Shown here piece by piece: positions 1 through 8,366 of a stretch of DNA of 64,000 bases (the stretch's first letter is position 1; each line of letters starts with the position of its first letter). The position numbers and the translations under genes are program-made. Location: contig CACXXO010000007.1 of NCBI GenBank assembly GCA_902771735.1, forward strand, positions 62,001 through 126,000. The letters are read 5' to 3'. Source of the DNA: an uncultured Bacteroidota bacterium. Its GTDB lineage: Bacteria > Bacteroidota > Bacteroidia > Bacteroidales > P3. The notes beneath the pieces were generated by a model, which was not told the origin of the DNA, searched no databases, and was given only the letters and a program-made list of their open reading frames with translations.

Positions 1-1364
1 AGGCCGGCATGATAAGCCAGGCCGCCCTCAGCATCACCCACTCGCCCGTCCACACCGTGGAGTACTACATGGGCATCGTGGACAAACTGGTGGAGTTCGG
101 CGCCGACGAGATATGTCTGAAGGACATGGCCGGCGTGGGCCGTCCCGCCACGCTGGGCAAGCTGGTGCATGAAATCAAGACCAAATACCCCCACATCAAG
201 GTTCAGTATCACGGACATACCGGTCCCGGCCTCTCTATGGCCTCGACCCTCATGGTGGCCGAAGCCGGAGCCGATGTCATCGACTGCGCCATGGAGCCCC
301 TGTCGTGGGGCATGGTGCACCCCGACGTCATCAGCGTGCAGGCCATGCTGAAGGATGCCGGTTTCTTAGTGAAGGACATCAACATGGACGCCTACATGGA
401 GGCCCGCAAGCTGACGCAGGAGTTCATCGACGACTTCCTGGGCCTCTACATCAACCCCGGCAACCGCGTGAGCACCTCACTGCTGGTAGGCTGCGGCCTG
501 CCTGGCGGCATGATGGGCTCGATGATGAGCGACCTGCGCGGTGTGCACGGCGCCATCAACATGGCACTGAAGAAGAACGGAAAGCCCGAGGTAAGCTTCG
601 AGGAGCTGACGGTGCAGCTGTTCCAGGAGGTGGAGCACATCTGGCCCATGCTGGGTTATCCCCCGCTGGTGACCCCCTTCAGCCAGTATACCAAGAATAT
701 CGCCGTGATGAACCTGCTGTCGATGGCCCAGGGCAAACCCCGTTTCAGCCAGATTGACAAAGACAGCTGGAGCATGATTCTCGGCCGCGCCGGCAAGCTG
801 CCCGGCCAGCTGGCCCCCGAAATCGTCGAGTTGGCCAAGGCCCAGGGCATGGAGTTCTACACCGGCGTGCCGCAGGATGCCTATCCCGATGCCCTGCCCG
901 AATACATCAAGGAGATGGAACAGAACGGTTGGGACCGCGGCGAGGACGACGAGGAACTCTTCGAGCTGGCCATGCACGACCGCCAGTACCGCGACTACAA
1001 GAGCGGCCTGGCCAAGGAGCGCTTCCACAAAGAGGTTGCCCAGCTGCGCGCCGAGAAAGACGCTCCCAAGGCTCCCGCCACGGCCGAAAGCATCGCCCTC
1101 AACTACATCACCCCCAAGCACCCCAACGCCACACCCATCGTGGCCACCGCTACGGGACGTCTGCTGTGGGAGGTGAATTTCGACGACAAATCGACCGCCC
1201 CCGCTCCCGGAACCGAGGTGAAAGAAGGCGCCTCCCTCGCCCACATCGAAGCCTCCTATGCTCTCATGCCGCTGGTTGCCCTCAAGGGTGGCAAAGTGGT
1301 GGACACCTGCGCCAAACAAGGCCAAATGGTGAAGAAAGGCGACGTGCTGGGATGGGTCGAATAG
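1..1364 (+). CDS. Oxaloacetate decarboxylase alpha / pyruvate carboxylase subunit B-like protein (5' partial)
   Basis: The reading frame is open from the first base, so this is the C-terminal part of a longer gene. It contains the metal-binding histidines of a carboxyltransferase TIM barrel (YHGHTGPG near visible residue 68), followed by the PYC_OADA conserved domain (GLPGGMMGSMMSDL, about residues 163-176), and ends in a biotinyl/lipoyl-like domain (about 380-451). Family members transfer CO2 between biotin and oxaloacetate or pyruvate. The odd point is the biotin site: where the family has EAMKM, this protein reads EASYA, so the biotin-carrying lysine is a tyrosine. It may therefore work with a separate biotin carrier protein or another acyl carrier. 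Family assignment is firm, the exact substrate is not. Confidence 0.85.
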   Translation, partial: AGMISQAALSITHSPVHTVEYYMGIVDKLVEFGADEICLKDMAGVGRPATLGKLVHEIKTKYPHIKVQYHGHTGPGLSMASTLMVAEAGADVIDCAMEPLSWGMVHPDVISVQAMLKDAGFLVKDINMDAYMEARKLTQEFIDDFLGLYINPGNRVSTSLLVGCGLPGGMMGSMMSDLRGVHGAINMALKKNGKPEVSFEELTVQLFQEVEHIWPMLGYPPLVTPFSQYTKNIAVMNLLSMAQGKPRFSQIDKDSWSMILGRAGKLPGQLAPEIVELAKAQGMEFYTGVPQDAYPDALPEYIKEMEQNGWDRGEDDEELFELAMHDRQYRDYKSGLAKERFHKEVAQLRAEKDAPKAPATAESIALNYITPKHPNATPIVATATGRLLWEVNFDDKSTAPAPGTEVKEGASLAHIEASYALMPLVALKGGKVVDTCAKQGQMVKKGDVLGWVE

Positions 1365-1404
1365 TAAGGTTTAATGTTTAAAGTTTAAAGTTTAAGGAAA
1401 AAAA

Positions 1405-1436
1405 TTTGGTCGGTTCGGAAAAAGTTTGTACTTTTG
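1405..1436 (+). promoter_or_regulatory. Bacteroidetes-type promoter for rnfA
   Basis: A TTTG at 1405-1408 lies 20 bp before TACTTTTG at 1429-1436, matching the TTTG / TAnnTTTG promoter of the primary Bacteroidetes sigma factor. It sits 34 bp before the rnfA start, so rnfA is transcribed separately from the gene upstream. A tract of repeated GTTTAAA (1369-1396) precedes it. Confidence 0.75.
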
Positions 1437-1469
1437 CAGTTCGAATTCAAACAATAAAACAATAGACTT

Positions 1470-2060
1470 ATGACAGGTATCTCAATATTCGCACTTATCA
1501 TCGGAGCCATCTTCGTGAACAACGTAGTGTTGGCCCAGTTCCTCGGCATCTGCCCCTTCCTGGGCGTGTCGAAGGATGTGAAAAGCTCGCTCGGCATGGG
1601 CGGCGCAGTGCTCTTCGTGATGCTGCTGGCCACCATGGTGACCTACCTCATCATGCAGTATGTCCTGGTGCCGTTGAACCTGCAGTATCAGCAAACCATT
1701 GCCTACATCCTGGTCATCGCCGCCCTGGTGCAGATGGTCGAGATTGTGCTCAAAAAGATTGCCCCCGCCCTCTATCAAGCCCTGGGAGTGTTCCTTCCGC
1801 TGATCACCACCAACTGCGCCGTTCTCGGCGTGGCCATCCTGGTGATTCAGAAGAACATGAACTTCCTCGAGAGTGTCATTTACTCGGCCTCCATCGCCGT
1901 GGGCTTCACCCTGGCACTGGTCATCTTCGCCGGCATCCGCGAGCAGCTGGAACTCACCGGAACCCCCAAGGGAATGAAAGGCGTGCCCATCGCACTGGTC
2001 ACTGCCGGTATCCTGGCCATGGCTTTCATGGGATTCAACAATCTGGTCCCCCTGCCGTAA
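1470..2060 (+). CDS. rnfA: Rnf electron transport complex subunit RnfA
   Basis: This 196-residue membrane protein has about six transmembrane segments and the RnfA signatures VVLAQFLGICPFLGVS (about 20-35) and PLITTNCAVLGVAIL (about 110-124), whose cysteines lie in the membrane core. RnfA is a subunit of the ferredoxin:NAD+ oxidoreductase that pumps ions across the cytoplasmic membrane. It resembles RnfA more than NqrE. In Bacteroidales rnfA is normally the last gene of rnfBCDGEA. Here no other rnf gene is next to it; it has its own promoter and a strong terminator. Confidence 0.93.
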   Translation: MTGISIFALIIGAIFVNNVVLAQFLGICPFLGVSKDVKSSLGMGGAVLFVMLLATMVTYLIMQYVLVPLNLQYQQTIAYILVIAALVQMVEIVLKKIAPALYQALGVFLPLITTNCAVLGVAILVIQKNMNFLESVIYSASIAVGFTLALVIFAGIREQLELTGTPKGMKGVPIALVTAGILAMAFMGFNNLVPLP

Positions 2061-2088
2061 ACAAGCATTCCTATGCGATAAAAACAAT

Positions 2089-2120
2089 GACCCCGCCGTT
2101 TCCCGGCGGGGTCGATTTTT
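2089..2120 (+). terminator. Intrinsic terminator after rnfA
   Basis: A perfect 10-bp GC-rich stem (GACCCCGCCG at 2089-2098 with CGGCGGGGTC at 2104-2113) with a 5-nt loop is followed by a T-run at 2116-2120. Confidence 0.88.
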
Positions 2121-2271
2121 AGGTTTTCAGAGAGCCGGAGAACCGTTTTTGCAGAGCAAAGAATGAGAAAAACCATATTTTTTAGTCGATATAAAATATT
2201 ACAATACTGATAGTTATATATTTTTTAGGAATTATTAAAACTTTATTTTTTAACATTTTCAAATTAAGTAG

Positions 2272-2279
2272 TACCTTTG
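2272..2279 (+). promoter_or_regulatory. -7 box (TACCTTTG) for the small lipoprotein gene
   Basis: TACCTTTG matches the Bacteroidetes TAnnTTTG element and lies 54 bp before the coding start, after a very AT-rich stretch (2160-2260). A clear TTTG -33 element is not obvious; ATTTTC at 2255-2260 is the closest. Confidence 0.65.
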
Positions 2280-2333
2280 CACCTCGAAAAAAAGAAAAAA
2301 ATAACAAAATTAATAACCGTTTAAAAAATTAAA

Positions 2334-2540
2334 ATGATGAAGAAAGTATTTTTTGCATTCGCAATCGCCGGTATGTTTGGTTTCGCCGCCTGTGGCAGCA
2401 ACAACACCGAGGCCGTTGACAGCGCCGCTATGGAGCCCGTCGAGCAGGTCGCCGAGATGACCGAAGAGGTCATGGACAGCGCCGCCGTCGCCGTTGAAGG
2501 TGCCGTCGAAGAGGTTGCCACCGAAGCCGTTGCCAAATAA
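2334..2540 (+). CDS. Small alanine/glutamate-rich lipoprotein
   Basis: The 68-residue product starts with a lipoprotein signal peptide ending in the lipobox FAAC (Cys20), after which the mature chain is about 48 residues of Ala, Glu, Val and Met in a pattern suited to one acidic helix. Two ATG codons are adjacent; either may be used. It is preceded by a good promoter and followed by a hairpin terminator, so it is probably an abundant single-gene transcript, as small Bacteroidetes lipoproteins of this kind often are. I do not recognise a named family and no function can be assigned. Confidence 0.75.
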   Translation: MMKKVFFAFAIAGMFGFAACGSNNTEAVDSAAMEPVEQVAEMTEEVMDSAAVAVEGAVEEVATEAVAK

Positions 2541-2567
2541 GTTTGTGAACAAAAAGCAACAAAAGAA

Positions 2568-2592
2568 GAGGGTGTCCCTAACGGACACCCTC
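2568..2592. terminator. Bidirectional terminator between lipoprotein gene and trpS
   Basis: GAGGGTGTCC at 2568-2577 pairs perfectly with GGACACCCTC at 2583-2592 across a 5-nt loop. It separates two converging genes, with an AT-rich tract on each side, so it can serve both. Confidence 0.85.
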
Positions 2593-2617
2593 AATTATTT
2601 TATATATACCCTTTCTT

Positions 2618-3616
2618 TCAGTCGCGGTAGCCTATGACGCGACGCACTTCGGCCAGCGTGCGGCTGGCACTCTCATGGGCTTTCTCCTTGCCACGGTCGA
2701 AGATGCGCTGCAACGCTTCCTGATCAGAACCAATCTCGAGGATGCGCTGACGCAGGGGCTCGACGAAATTCACCATATCCTCGGCCAACTGTTTCTTGAG
2801 GTCGCCGTAACGAATCTGGCAACGGTTGTAGAGGTCGTCAAAATACTCGACGGTGTCGGGAGTGGAAACAGCCTTGAGCAGCGAGAAGAGATTCTCTATC
2901 TCCTCGGGTTTCTTCTGGTTCATCTCCGTGGGGCCGGAATCGCTCTTGGCCTTCATGATTTTCTTGCGGATGACCGACGGCTCGTCGGTAAGGAAGATAG
3001 TACTGGCCTCGCCTTCGCTCTTGCCCATCTTGCCGGCACCGTTGAGGGCCGGGATTTTCACCAGTCCTGTGGCCGAACCGATGGCCTGCGGCAACGGGAA
3101 GACCTCGGAACCGTACATGCTGTTGAAACGCTGGGCGAAAGTGCGGGTCATCTCGAGGTGCTGTTCCTGATCCTTGCCCACAGGCACCTTGGTAGCCTTG
3201 TGGATGAGGATGTCGGCGGCCATGAGCGTGGGATAGGTCAGCAAGCCGGCATTGACGTTGTTGGGATTCTGTCGCACCTTGTCTTTGAAGGAGGTGACGC
3301 GCTCAAGTTCGCCAAGGTAGGCATTCATGTTGAAGAAGAGATAGAGCTCGATAGTTTCGGGAAGGTCGCTCTGGAGATAGATAGTAGCTTTCTCGGGGTC
3401 GAGTCCTGCGGCAAGATAGGCTGCCATGATTTTGCTGGCATCGCCATAGATGCTGCCCGGCGTGGGATGCGTGGTCAATGAATGATAGTCGGCAATGAAG
3501 AAATAGCAGTCGTATTCATCCTGCATCTTGACGAAGTTCTTCAGCGCCCCGAAATAGTTGCCCAAGTGGAGGTTGCCCGTGGGGCGTATACCGCTGCAAA
3601 CAATATCTTTACTCAT
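2618..3616 (-). CDS. trpS: Tryptophan--tRNA ligase
   Basis: The 332-residue protein charges tRNA-Trp with tryptophan in the cytoplasm. The class I synthetase signatures are present: HLGN (the HIGH motif) near residue 17 in GIRPTGNLHLGNYFGAL, and KMGKS (the KMSKS motif) near residue 195, as well as the TrpRS-typical VPVGKDQEQHLEMTR. Length is normal for the family. It lies 27 bp downstream of the LolC/E-like permease gene on the same strand and is probably the last gene of that operon, before the terminator at 2568-2592. Confidence 0.97.
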   Translation of the reverse strand: MSKDIVCSGIRPTGNLHLGNYFGALKNFVKMQDEYDCYFFIADYHSLTTHPTPGSIYGDASKIMAAYLAAGLDPEKATIYLQSDLPETIELYLFFNMNAYLGELERVTSFKDKVRQNPNNVNAGLLTYPTLMAADILIHKATKVPVGKDQEQHLEMTRTFAQRFNSMYGSEVFPLPQAIGSATGLVKIPALNGAGKMGKSEGEASTIFLTDEPSVIRKKIMKAKSDSGPTEMNQKKPEEIENLFSLLKAVSTPDTVEYFDDLYNRCQIRYGDLKKQLAEDMVNFVEPLRQRILEIGSDQEALQRIFDRGKEKAHESASRTLAEVRRVIGYRD

Positions 3617-3643
3617 ATATTCCTTAGTTTTTATTCTTATAAT

Positions 3644-4849
3644 TCATATTCGTGCCCTACGGACAGTGAGTGCCACCGAGAGCGTGCTGATGGCCATGAC
3701 GAGAAGGAAGGTAAGAAGGAAGTCGACAGCACGCATGGCCACCGGGAAAGCACTGACGACAAAATTGCCATCGCCCATACGGACAATGCCAAACTGTTGC
3801 TGGAGGAAACACAAGATAAAACCGAACACCAAACCAGCCACGGTGGCAAGAGCACATATGAGCAGTCCTTCGGCAAAGAAGGCACGTCGCAAGTCACGAC
3901 GCTCCATACCCATCGAGCGAAGGATGAAAATGTCGTCTCGCTTGTTGATTATCAGCAGCGAGAGGGACGCCACAAGGCTGAGAGTGGAGATGAGCACGAT
4001 GAGCGACAAAATGAGGTAGATGCCCAATCGTTCGGTACTGTAAATCTTATAATAGAGGGGTTGCTGATCGTAGCGGTCCTTGACGATGAGCGGCTGAGTG
4101 GTCGAGCCAACAAGGGATTGAGAGACTGAGCGTTTGACCTTCTGAACATCGGCACCAGCCTCCAGTTTGAGAGCCAGCGAGGAGATTTCGTCGGGAGCGT
4201 AGTTCATCAGCCGCTGAACGAAAGCCATGTCGGTGACCACATACTGACGGTCGAGATCCTGCTGGATAAAGAAATTCCCTGCAGGATAGGCATAACCAAT
4301 GTTGAAAGCCTGATCCAAGGTAAGACCCATCGAAGTGGTGCCACGTTTGGGAATATGCACAGCGGCCGGCATGGTGGCGGGTATGCGCATGCCCAACTCA
4401 TGGAATATCTGTCCGCCGACGATAAGGCTGTTTCCATCCAAACGATATTCTCCGAGGGTGAGCAACGTGTCGAGGCCCGTGAGGGTAGCATAACTGGTAT
4501 CCACGCCACGCAGCTTTACGATGGCCTGGTTCTGTCCATAGGTAATCCATGCTGTTTCGGTGACAATGGGAGAAAATCTCTCCACCCCGGAAGCCCTGAG
4601 CGTCTGAAAGTCAATCTCCGAAGTATGGAAAGTGCGGCCTTCGGCAGGTTCAATAACCAACTCTGGGTCGAAAGTGTTGAAAAGCGATTTGGTGATGTCC
4701 CCAATGCCGTTGTAGACCGAAAGGACAACAATCATGGCCATGGTGCTTACCATGAGGCCAATGAGCGAAATCCACGAAATGACATTGACCACAGAGCGCT
4801 GCTTGCGGGAGAAAAGGTAGCGGACAGCGATGAGGGTCTCAATCTTCAT
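3644..4849 (-). CDS. ABC transporter permease, LolC/LolE-MacB type
   Basis: The 401-residue protein has one N-terminal transmembrane helix (about 22-46), a large periplasmic MacB-type core domain (about 47-275), and three C-terminal helices (about 275-400) of an FtsX-like domain. This is the layout of LolC/LolE, which release lipoproteins from the inner membrane, and the N-terminal SRKQRSVVNVISWISLIG agrees with that group. No ATPase gene is next to it, so the partner must be elsewhere. Its start overlaps the rbfA stop by four bases (ATGA), indicating translational coupling. Confidence 0.82.
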   Translation of the reverse strand: MKIETLIAVRYLFSRKQRSVVNVISWISLIGLMVSTMAMIVVLSVYNGIGDITKSLFNTFDPELVIEPAEGRTFHTSEIDFQTLRASGVERFSPIVTETAWITYGQNQAIVKLRGVDTSYATLTGLDTLLTLGEYRLDGNSLIVGGQIFHELGMRIPATMPAAVHIPKRGTTSMGLTLDQAFNIGYAYPAGNFFIQQDLDRQYVVTDMAFVQRLMNYAPDEISSLALKLEAGADVQKVKRSVSQSLVGSTTQPLIVKDRYDQQPLYYKIYSTERLGIYLILSLIVLISTLSLVASLSLLIINKRDDIFILRSMGMERRDLRRAFFAEGLLICALATVAGLVFGFILCFLQQQFGIVRMGDGNFVVSAFPVAMRAVDFLLTFLLVMAISTLSVALTVRRARI

Positions 4850-5190
4850 TGTTTCAGCAGGCGCTCAATATTTTCGATATAATCGAGTGAATCGTCGAGA
4901 TAGAACTCGAGGTGTGGGATAATTCTCAACTGCTTGCCTTCGCGCAGGCCCAGACGGCGACGCAGGTCGGGCGTGTTCTCGCGAATCAAGGCCAGAAGTT
5001 CCTCCTTGGTGCCACCGCCAATCATCATCAGCGACACATAGATGCGGGCGATGGAGAGGTCGGGGGTGATGCGCACCTGAGTGACGGTGATAAGCGACTG
5101 GCCAAACACCGGCTTCATCTCCTTGAGGAAGATGTCACCCATGTCCTGCTGAATCAAGCGGCATATCTTATTTTGACGGGTGCTCTGCAT
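4846..5190 (-). CDS. rbfA: Ribosome-binding factor A
   Basis: The 114-residue protein fits RbfA, a KH-fold factor that binds the 30S subunit during 16S rRNA 5'-end maturation. The central region has the family pattern ITVTQVRITPDLSIARIYVS (about 36-55), and the C-terminal part carries RIIPHLEFYLDDSLDYIENIE. It lies 3 bp after the barrel protein gene and overlaps the permease gene by 4 bp, so it is cotranscribed with both. Confidence 0.93.
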   Translation of the reverse strand: MQSTRQNKICRLIQQDMGDIFLKEMKPVFGQSLITVTQVRITPDLSIARIYVSLMMIGGGTKEELLALIRENTPDLRRRLGLREGKQLRIIPHLEFYLDDSLDYIENIERLLKQ

Positions 5191-5193
5191 GGC

Positions 5194-5814
5194 CTACCAC
5201 CTCCAACCTAAACGAATGGGCAAAAAGACTGTCTGCTGCATGTAGGCCACGCCGATGGTAGCGTAGAAACTATGCCAGTTGCGGGTCATGTTACGCATGC
5301 CGTTGAGGTGATACCAATAGTACCAGTTCAGACCGCCATAGACCTCTGCCATGGGGGTGAACAGCATATTGTCGGCAAAGAGCAAGCTGCCGCCTAAGCG
5401 GGCGCCCAACATAGGGGCCCATTTGATGGAGGTGGGCTGATAGTCGAGACCCATGATAGCCTTCCAGATGGGGCGGAAGTCGAAATCGACAAACACATTG
5501 GCACCCATCACCGACTTAGCAGTCTCCTGATTGGGGCTGAGGAAATAGCAGAATCCTGCACCGCCACCGAGAAACCAGTCCTGGCTGATATTGACGCCGG
5601 CCATCACATTGAGATTGGCCAGGCTGTGGAATTTATCGAGGTTGTAGAGGCCTGTTTCCTTGTCAGGCTCGCCCACATTGCCCATGAAGAAACCGTAGCC
5701 GCCTTCCACTTTGAGCATGAATTCGTTCTTCTTTCCAAGCTGCGTATACTGTGCCGCCGATGTGAGCGAAACGCCCACCAACACTGCCAAAACGAGAGTT
5801 TTTATCTTCATCAT
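5194..5814 (-). CDS. Predicted outer-membrane barrel protein
   Basis: The 206-residue product has a cleavable signal peptide (to about SAAQ, residue 22) and then alternating aromatic and glycine-rich strands (EGGYGFFMG, FLGGGAGFCYF, GARLGGSLLF, VYGGLNWYYWYH), typical of an eight- to ten-stranded outer-membrane barrel, and ends with an aromatic residue (GWRW). I do not recognise a specific family. Its start overlaps the stop of the M1 peptidase gene by four bases and it lies 3 bp before rbfA. Confidence 0.75.
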   Translation of the reverse strand: MMKIKTLVLAVLVGVSLTSAAQYTQLGKKNEFMLKVEGGYGFFMGNVGEPDKETGLYNLDKFHSLANLNVMAGVNISQDWFLGGGAGFCYFLSPNQETAKSVMGANVFVDFDFRPIWKAIMGLDYQPTSIKWAPMLGARLGGSLLFADNMLFTPMAEVYGGLNWYYWYHLNGMRNMTRNWHSFYATIGVAYMQQTVFLPIRLGWRW

Positions 5815-8078
5815 AACTGTATCAATTTCGAGTGCAAAGATATGAAATTATTTTCAATTCTGACAAAATAAGTTCCTTTCTTCAATCCAGGACTCATTTT
5901 CTGGCCGCTGCGGCAGTCTGTTTTTTGCCACACTTGACGGCCTCCTTCGTCAAAAATCGTCACTGAGAAAGGCGCTTCCGAATCCACCTCCACCGTCAAG
6001 GGCTGACCCTCTTTCAATGGGTTGGGGAAGAGGTGGGTGTCGGCACTTTGCGGACGGTCGATGGCCAAGTGTTCAAAGTCTACCACCGCCAGCGTATACT
6101 CACCCGGCAGCAGGTTCTCTCCATACAGCCATCCCTCGTTGGCGCTGCCGCTGCGCATGCGCGAAACGAAGTGCCACCTCCGTGAGCCGTCGGGACGATA
6201 GAAAAGACCCAGCGAGTCGACTGTGGCGGCCAAGTGGTAGAAACCCCTGTCGAGATTAGTATAGGTGCTGTTGACGCCCGTGCGCACAAAGCGGAAATAG
6301 GCCTTCACGCTGTCCGACTCTCCCCAGTCGCCACGCAACATCCAGTAGCGGCCGGCGCGGCGCACCACACCCTCGGGCATCTCGCCGAAAGCAGGAGCCA
6401 TATGGTACTCCACATGGAAATTTATCTCATTTGCCGAGCCCACCCTCACGTGCTCCTCATCGAAATAAGTACTGATGCCGTAACCTTCGAGACGCTTGCC
6501 CTCCACAGTGGCAGCATCGGAAATCTCAAGGTCGCGGTCGAGCACACAGCAAACAGGCACAAACGGCAACTCGACCGTCCCGCTCCACTCCTCGCCCTCG
6601 AAGGCAATCATCCGTTTGCAGCTGTCGCTATCCGAATAGAAGGTAATGGGAACAAGATTCGAACGCAGCGTGTTGGAGGTACCCACTGTCTGCTGCCGAA
6701 TCGAGAGGGTCGTCCCGTCGGAAGAAAGTTCCACATGATAATCAACAAATCCGGGACTGAAGACATGGAAATCAAAGAAATCAGTGAGGTCGACACCAGA
6801 ATAGCGGCTCAACGAGTCGCGCAACTGATAGGCATCGAGGTTGCCAAAGGCGCAACGTTCCATCAGCAGGTTTATAGAACGGTAGAACTCTTCCTCACCC
6901 AGATAGCCGCGCAACGAATGCCACACCATCCAACCTTTGTCATATGTGGTTGAACCATAGGTGAAGTTATGCGGCATATTGTGCAGCGGACGGTAGTTGT
7001 TGTCGACCACGTGCGTGGTACGCAGCACAGCCTCGAGGTTGCGCTGGTAGTAGTTGTCCGATGCCTTGCGACCGAGGACAGATTCCATGGCCACTTCACT
7101 GCAGAACGAGGCGCCGCCTTCGTTGATCCACATGTCGCCTTCGGTGGCGCAGGTCACCAGATTGCCAAACCAGGCATGACCCAGCTCGTGGGCGATAGTT
7201 GTCTGCGCACGCTCGGTGGTCGAACTCACAAATTCGCGTGCCAAAGCAATGTTGTTTACATGCTCCATCGACCCTTTCGTCGTGGCGATATATCCGATAC
7301 GGCCCCAGCGGTAGGGTCCGAAACAACGCTCATACTGCGGCACCACCGAATCCAATTCGGCAAAAGCCTGGCGCACATTGGTCTCGCTACGATTCAGATA
7401 ACCCACCGTCAGCGGATAGTCGCCATACACCGAGGCGATGGTATCGTGCATACGGGTCCATTGTGCCTGACTCACCGAAACCAGATAGGTGGGCGTCTGC
7501 TGGCTGATGCGCCACACCGAGTGCTCACACCCCACTGAATCAACCGCCACACTCTGGCAAATGCCGCCGCACTCGGCCGTCCACCCGGCTTTGGTCCTCA
7601 CACGGAAAGTATAGGTGGCCTTGTCGTGGAAATTGTCACGACAGGGCATCAACACGCGCCCCATCACGTGAGGGTTGGCGTTGAACCCCACACCGAGGTT
7701 GTAGTGCATGCTCGACTCGAAATGAAAGCCGCCCCATCCACCGCTCTCCAAATATCCACGACCACGATACCAAACCTCTATATGGAAATCCTGACCCGGA
7801 GCGATGCCCCCCGTCGGCAGAGCCGTGATGTCGGGGGTTGTCACCGCGGCACCGGCTATCTTGACCGAATCGAGCATGCCAATGAAATCGAGCCCCACAG
7901 TGGCGCATGGCCGCAGGAGCCTCACCGTGATGTCGGCATAGGCAGGAAATGGGGTTCCGTTGCTCAAATCGAGTGTCACATCATAATCCCTCACATCGAC
8001 AGAATCTTCCACCTGTGCACGACTCCACACCGGGCACAACACAATGAATGTCAATGTAAAAAAAATAATCTTCCTCAT
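5811..8078 (-). CDS. M1 family metallopeptidase with T9SS sorting domain
   Basis: This 755-residue zinc aminopeptidase-like protein has a signal peptide (ending near VWSRAQ), an N-terminal beta domain, and an M1 catalytic domain with GSMEH (about 269-273, the GAMEN equivalent), HELGH (297-301) and the third ligand in WINEGG (Glu320). The last 75 residues (LFPNPLKEG ... GTYFVRIENN) form a type A T9SS C-terminal domain, so the enzyme should be exported across the outer membrane and anchored or released. The start was set at the ATG at 8076-8078; the in-frame ATG at 8090 is possible. A longer upstream frame lies before the promoter and was rejected. First gene of an operon with a barrel protein, rbfA, the permease and trpS. 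Confidence 0.9.
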   Translation of the reverse strand: MRKIIFFTLTFIVLCPVWSRAQVEDSVDVRDYDVTLDLSNGTPFPAYADITVRLLRPCATVGLDFIGMLDSVKIAGAAVTTPDITALPTGGIAPGQDFHIEVWYRGRGYLESGGWGGFHFESSMHYNLGVGFNANPHVMGRVLMPCRDNFHDKATYTFRVRTKAGWTAECGGICQSVAVDSVGCEHSVWRISQQTPTYLVSVSQAQWTRMHDTIASVYGDYPLTVGYLNRSETNVRQAFAELDSVVPQYERCFGPYRWGRIGYIATTKGSMEHVNNIALAREFVSSTTERAQTTIAHELGHAWFGNLVTCATEGDMWINEGGASFCSEVAMESVLGRKASDNYYQRNLEAVLRTTHVVDNNYRPLHNMPHNFTYGSTTYDKGWMVWHSLRGYLGEEEFYRSINLLMERCAFGNLDAYQLRDSLSRYSGVDLTDFFDFHVFSPGFVDYHVELSSDGTTLSIRQQTVGTSNTLRSNLVPITFYSDSDSCKRMIAFEGEEWSGTVELPFVPVCCVLDRDLEISDAATVEGKRLEGYGISTYFDEEHVRVGSANEINFHVEYHMAPAFGEMPEGVVRRAGRYWMLRGDWGESDSVKAYFRFVRTGVNSTYTNLDRGFYHLAATVDSLGLFYRPDGSRRWHFVSRMRSGSANEGWLYGENLLPGEYTLAVVDFEHLAIDRPQSADTHLFPNPLKEGQPLTVEVDSEAPFSVTIFDEGGRQVWQKTDCRSGQKMSPGLKKGTYFVRIENNFISLHSKLIQL

Positions 8079-8101
8079 TTTTCCTAACATAATAATAAAT
8101 G

Positions 8102-8109
8102 CAAAAATA
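8102..8109 (-). promoter_or_regulatory. -7 box for the M1 peptidase operon
   Basis: The minus strand reads TATTTTTG here (TAnnTTTG), about 24 bp upstream of the chosen start. A weak TTG-like element lies about 20 bp further upstream. It supports the short start. Confidence 0.55.
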
Positions 8110-8187
8110 CGAAAAAAATCCCACTCACACAAGCCTAATGCTAATTCGCAGACACAATATAATATCACTTTTGCCGTTATATCGGGT

Positions 8188-8316
8188 ATGAAACAGAAAA
8201 GAATCCTCCGTCTGATAACCGTGCTGCTGGTGGCAAGTCTGGTTTGCAGTGCCTGCAGCAGCAGTGCCAACATGCACAAACACAAGCGCTCACACTGCGA
8301 CTGTCCCTCTTTCTAA
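8188..8316 (+). CDS. Tiny lipoprotein with His/Cys-rich tail
   Basis: The 42-residue product has a basic N-terminus, a hydrophobic stretch and a lipobox-like VCSAC, leaving a mature peptide of only about 20 residues, rich in histidine and lysine and ending CDCPSF. Upstream, CACTTTTG at 8166-8173 is one mismatch from the TAnnTTTG promoter box and lies 15 bp before the ATG. Similar very short lipoproteins with a HKHKxxxCDCP tail are, from memory, common in Bacteroidales, but their role is unknown to me. The frame can be extended upstream in theory, but the extension lacks a signal peptide. Confidence 0.65.
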   Translation: MKQKRILRLITVLLVASLVCSACSSSANMHKHKRSHCDCPSF

Positions 8317-8366
8317 AGATGATTGAATGTAGGGATACTGTGAGCCCTGTCCGCAAACGATGAACG

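Noticed and set aside
477-1325. Long antisense open frame over the carboxylase-type gene
   Set aside because: It is an uninterrupted frame only because of GC-rich third positions in the real gene; it has no family motif, no promoter and a Gly/His/Val-rich composition.
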